A DNA stretch of 27,773 bases from a virus: IMG/VR virus record IMGVR_UViG_3300042556_002257, positions 1 through 27,773 of that record. The stretch is one strand, 5' to 3'. Positions 27,318-27,773 of the stretch are shown here, one piece after another. Numbering within the stretch: the first letter of the stretch is position 1; the number at the start of each line of letters is the position of its first letter. The notes beneath the pieces were generated by a model. It worked only from the letters and a program-made list of their open reading frames with translations. It made no database searches and was not told the DNA's origin. Made by a program: the position numbers and the translations under genes.

Positions 27318-27604
27318 CGCTGCCCTCCCGTCACGGCTTCGCGGATTTCACGCTGGGCTTCGGCCAACTCGCGGAGCGTCTCGGATTGCCGCTCCTGGGC
27401 ACGGCCGAGGCCTTGGAGAGTTTCGCTGGTCTGCCGCAGGAACGTCGCGTGCGATTCGACGACCGGCACGACGACGGTGTGATGGAGCGCGGTCGCCGCC
27501 TCGCGGGCGCAAAACAGCACCACGCTCGCGACGACCACAGGGAAACCGAACTCCCTGGCGATGCGGATACCGACGTCGATCGCGTCGCTCGTCTGCTGTG
27601 TCAC
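27314..27604 (-). CDS. TM-coiled-coil protein, holin-like, 96 aa
   Basis: The start is GTG 27604, overlapping the previous stop as GTGA; a longer frame to 27730 is shadow. A single transmembrane helix (FPVVVASVVLFCAREAA) near residues 21-37 is followed by a long coiled coil (LRQTSETLQGLGRAQERQSE, TLRELAEAQREIREAV). The order (short N-terminus, one membrane helix, charged coil) is seen in BhlA/UviB-like holins and in spanin-type proteins. The function is inferred from this shape and the small-gene context. It is coupled to genes on both sides by four-base overlaps. Confidence 0.7.
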   Translation of the reverse strand: MTQQTSDAIDVGIRIAREFGFPVVVASVVLFCAREAATALHHTVVVPVVESHATFLRQTSETLQGLGRAQERQSETLRELAEAQREIREAVTGGQR

Positions 27605-27773
27605 TGGTCGTCCTCCCACCACTTCTTCACAAGTGCCTGCACGATCGCCCCGATGGCCCACCACAGGAGCATGGTCATGAACGCGAACCCCGCGCGGCTC
27701 GCGTATTCGTCGCGGACACGGCCTTGCCATGTCCGCCGCACGTCTTCGCGGTCGGCCCTGCCACGCGGCCGAC
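27601..27773 (-). CDS. Small membrane protein, N-terminus at or beyond edge
   Basis: The frame is open from the right edge to the TGA at 27603-27601. It reads VRRTWQGRVRDEYASRAGFA, then FMTMLLWWAIGAIVQALVKKWWEDDQ, so the C-terminal half is one hydrophobic helix with charged ends. No ATG precedes the helix within the window; a GTG at VRRTWQ is possible, or the start lies beyond the edge. It is the first visible gene of the second leftward group. A role in lysis or in the membrane is inferred only from its type and neighbours. Confidence 0.55.
   Translation of the reverse strand, partial: RPRGRADREDVRRTWQGRVRDEYASRAGFAFMTMLLWWAIGAIVQALVKKWWEDDQ

Noticed and set aside
1-27773. Direct circular joining of the two window edges
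   Set aside because: The fibre frame and the right-edge membrane-protein frame happen to join in phase, but the fibre would lose its usual C-terminal domain and gain a membrane helix, so sequence is probably missing between the edges.

Overview
The window is a high-GC, densely packed stretch of a temperate tailed-phage genome. The host is not named by any gene. Base composition, the long GpA-type terminase, csrA and the integrase type fit a Planctomycetes-like bacterium, but that is inference. It looks like free or circular phage DNA rather than a simple prophage edge, because the candidate attachment site (3' part of a tRNA-Arg gene, about 23245-23294) has phage genes on both sides.

Layout. 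About 1-23175 is transcribed almost entirely on the minus strand, so it reads right to left. The order is: XRE-type repressor; an early promoter with a palindromic operator; two small genes; csrA and an overlapping small gene; a Sak4-like RecA ATPase, an SSB-like protein and several small genes; two HTH proteins; a DUF1376 replication protein carrying phased iteron-like repeats; a LexA-like DNA-binding protein; RuvC; a ParB-DNA methyltransferase; large terminase; four small accessory genes plus a very short candidate ORF (11283-11366); a gpW-position protein; portal; a protease-capsid fusion; DUF2190; a head-tail adaptor; two BppU-like Ig-fold proteins; and five structural or fibre genes, the last cut by the left edge. 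About 23414-26738 is a rightward (plus) operon: integrase, a small membrane protein, an HTH protein, four small genes (one with a helix-hairpin-helix), a lone prim-pol domain and a 44-residue protein. It converges on a second minus-strand group (27773-26872) of small membrane proteins, possibly lysis genes, ending in an initiator-like tRNA-Met.

The genes form a familiar phage programme: integration, repression, recombination-dependent replication (Sak4, SSB, RuvC, prim-pol, DUF1376), packaging, head, and tail fibres. No tape-measure, major tail or sheath gene is visible. Many neighbouring genes overlap by four bases (ATGA or GTGA), which suggests translational coupling.

Most unusual items: an integron attC-like site between two late accessory genes; a strong in-frame internal start that would release the capsid part of the protease-capsid fusion; two CsrA-type motifs over the start of the gene that overlaps csrA; 11-bp phased repeats inside the replication gene; an initiator-like tRNA with an abnormal elbow; and a set of intercistronic perfect GC hairpins without U-tracts. 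All functions come from reading sequence by eye; no database search was run.
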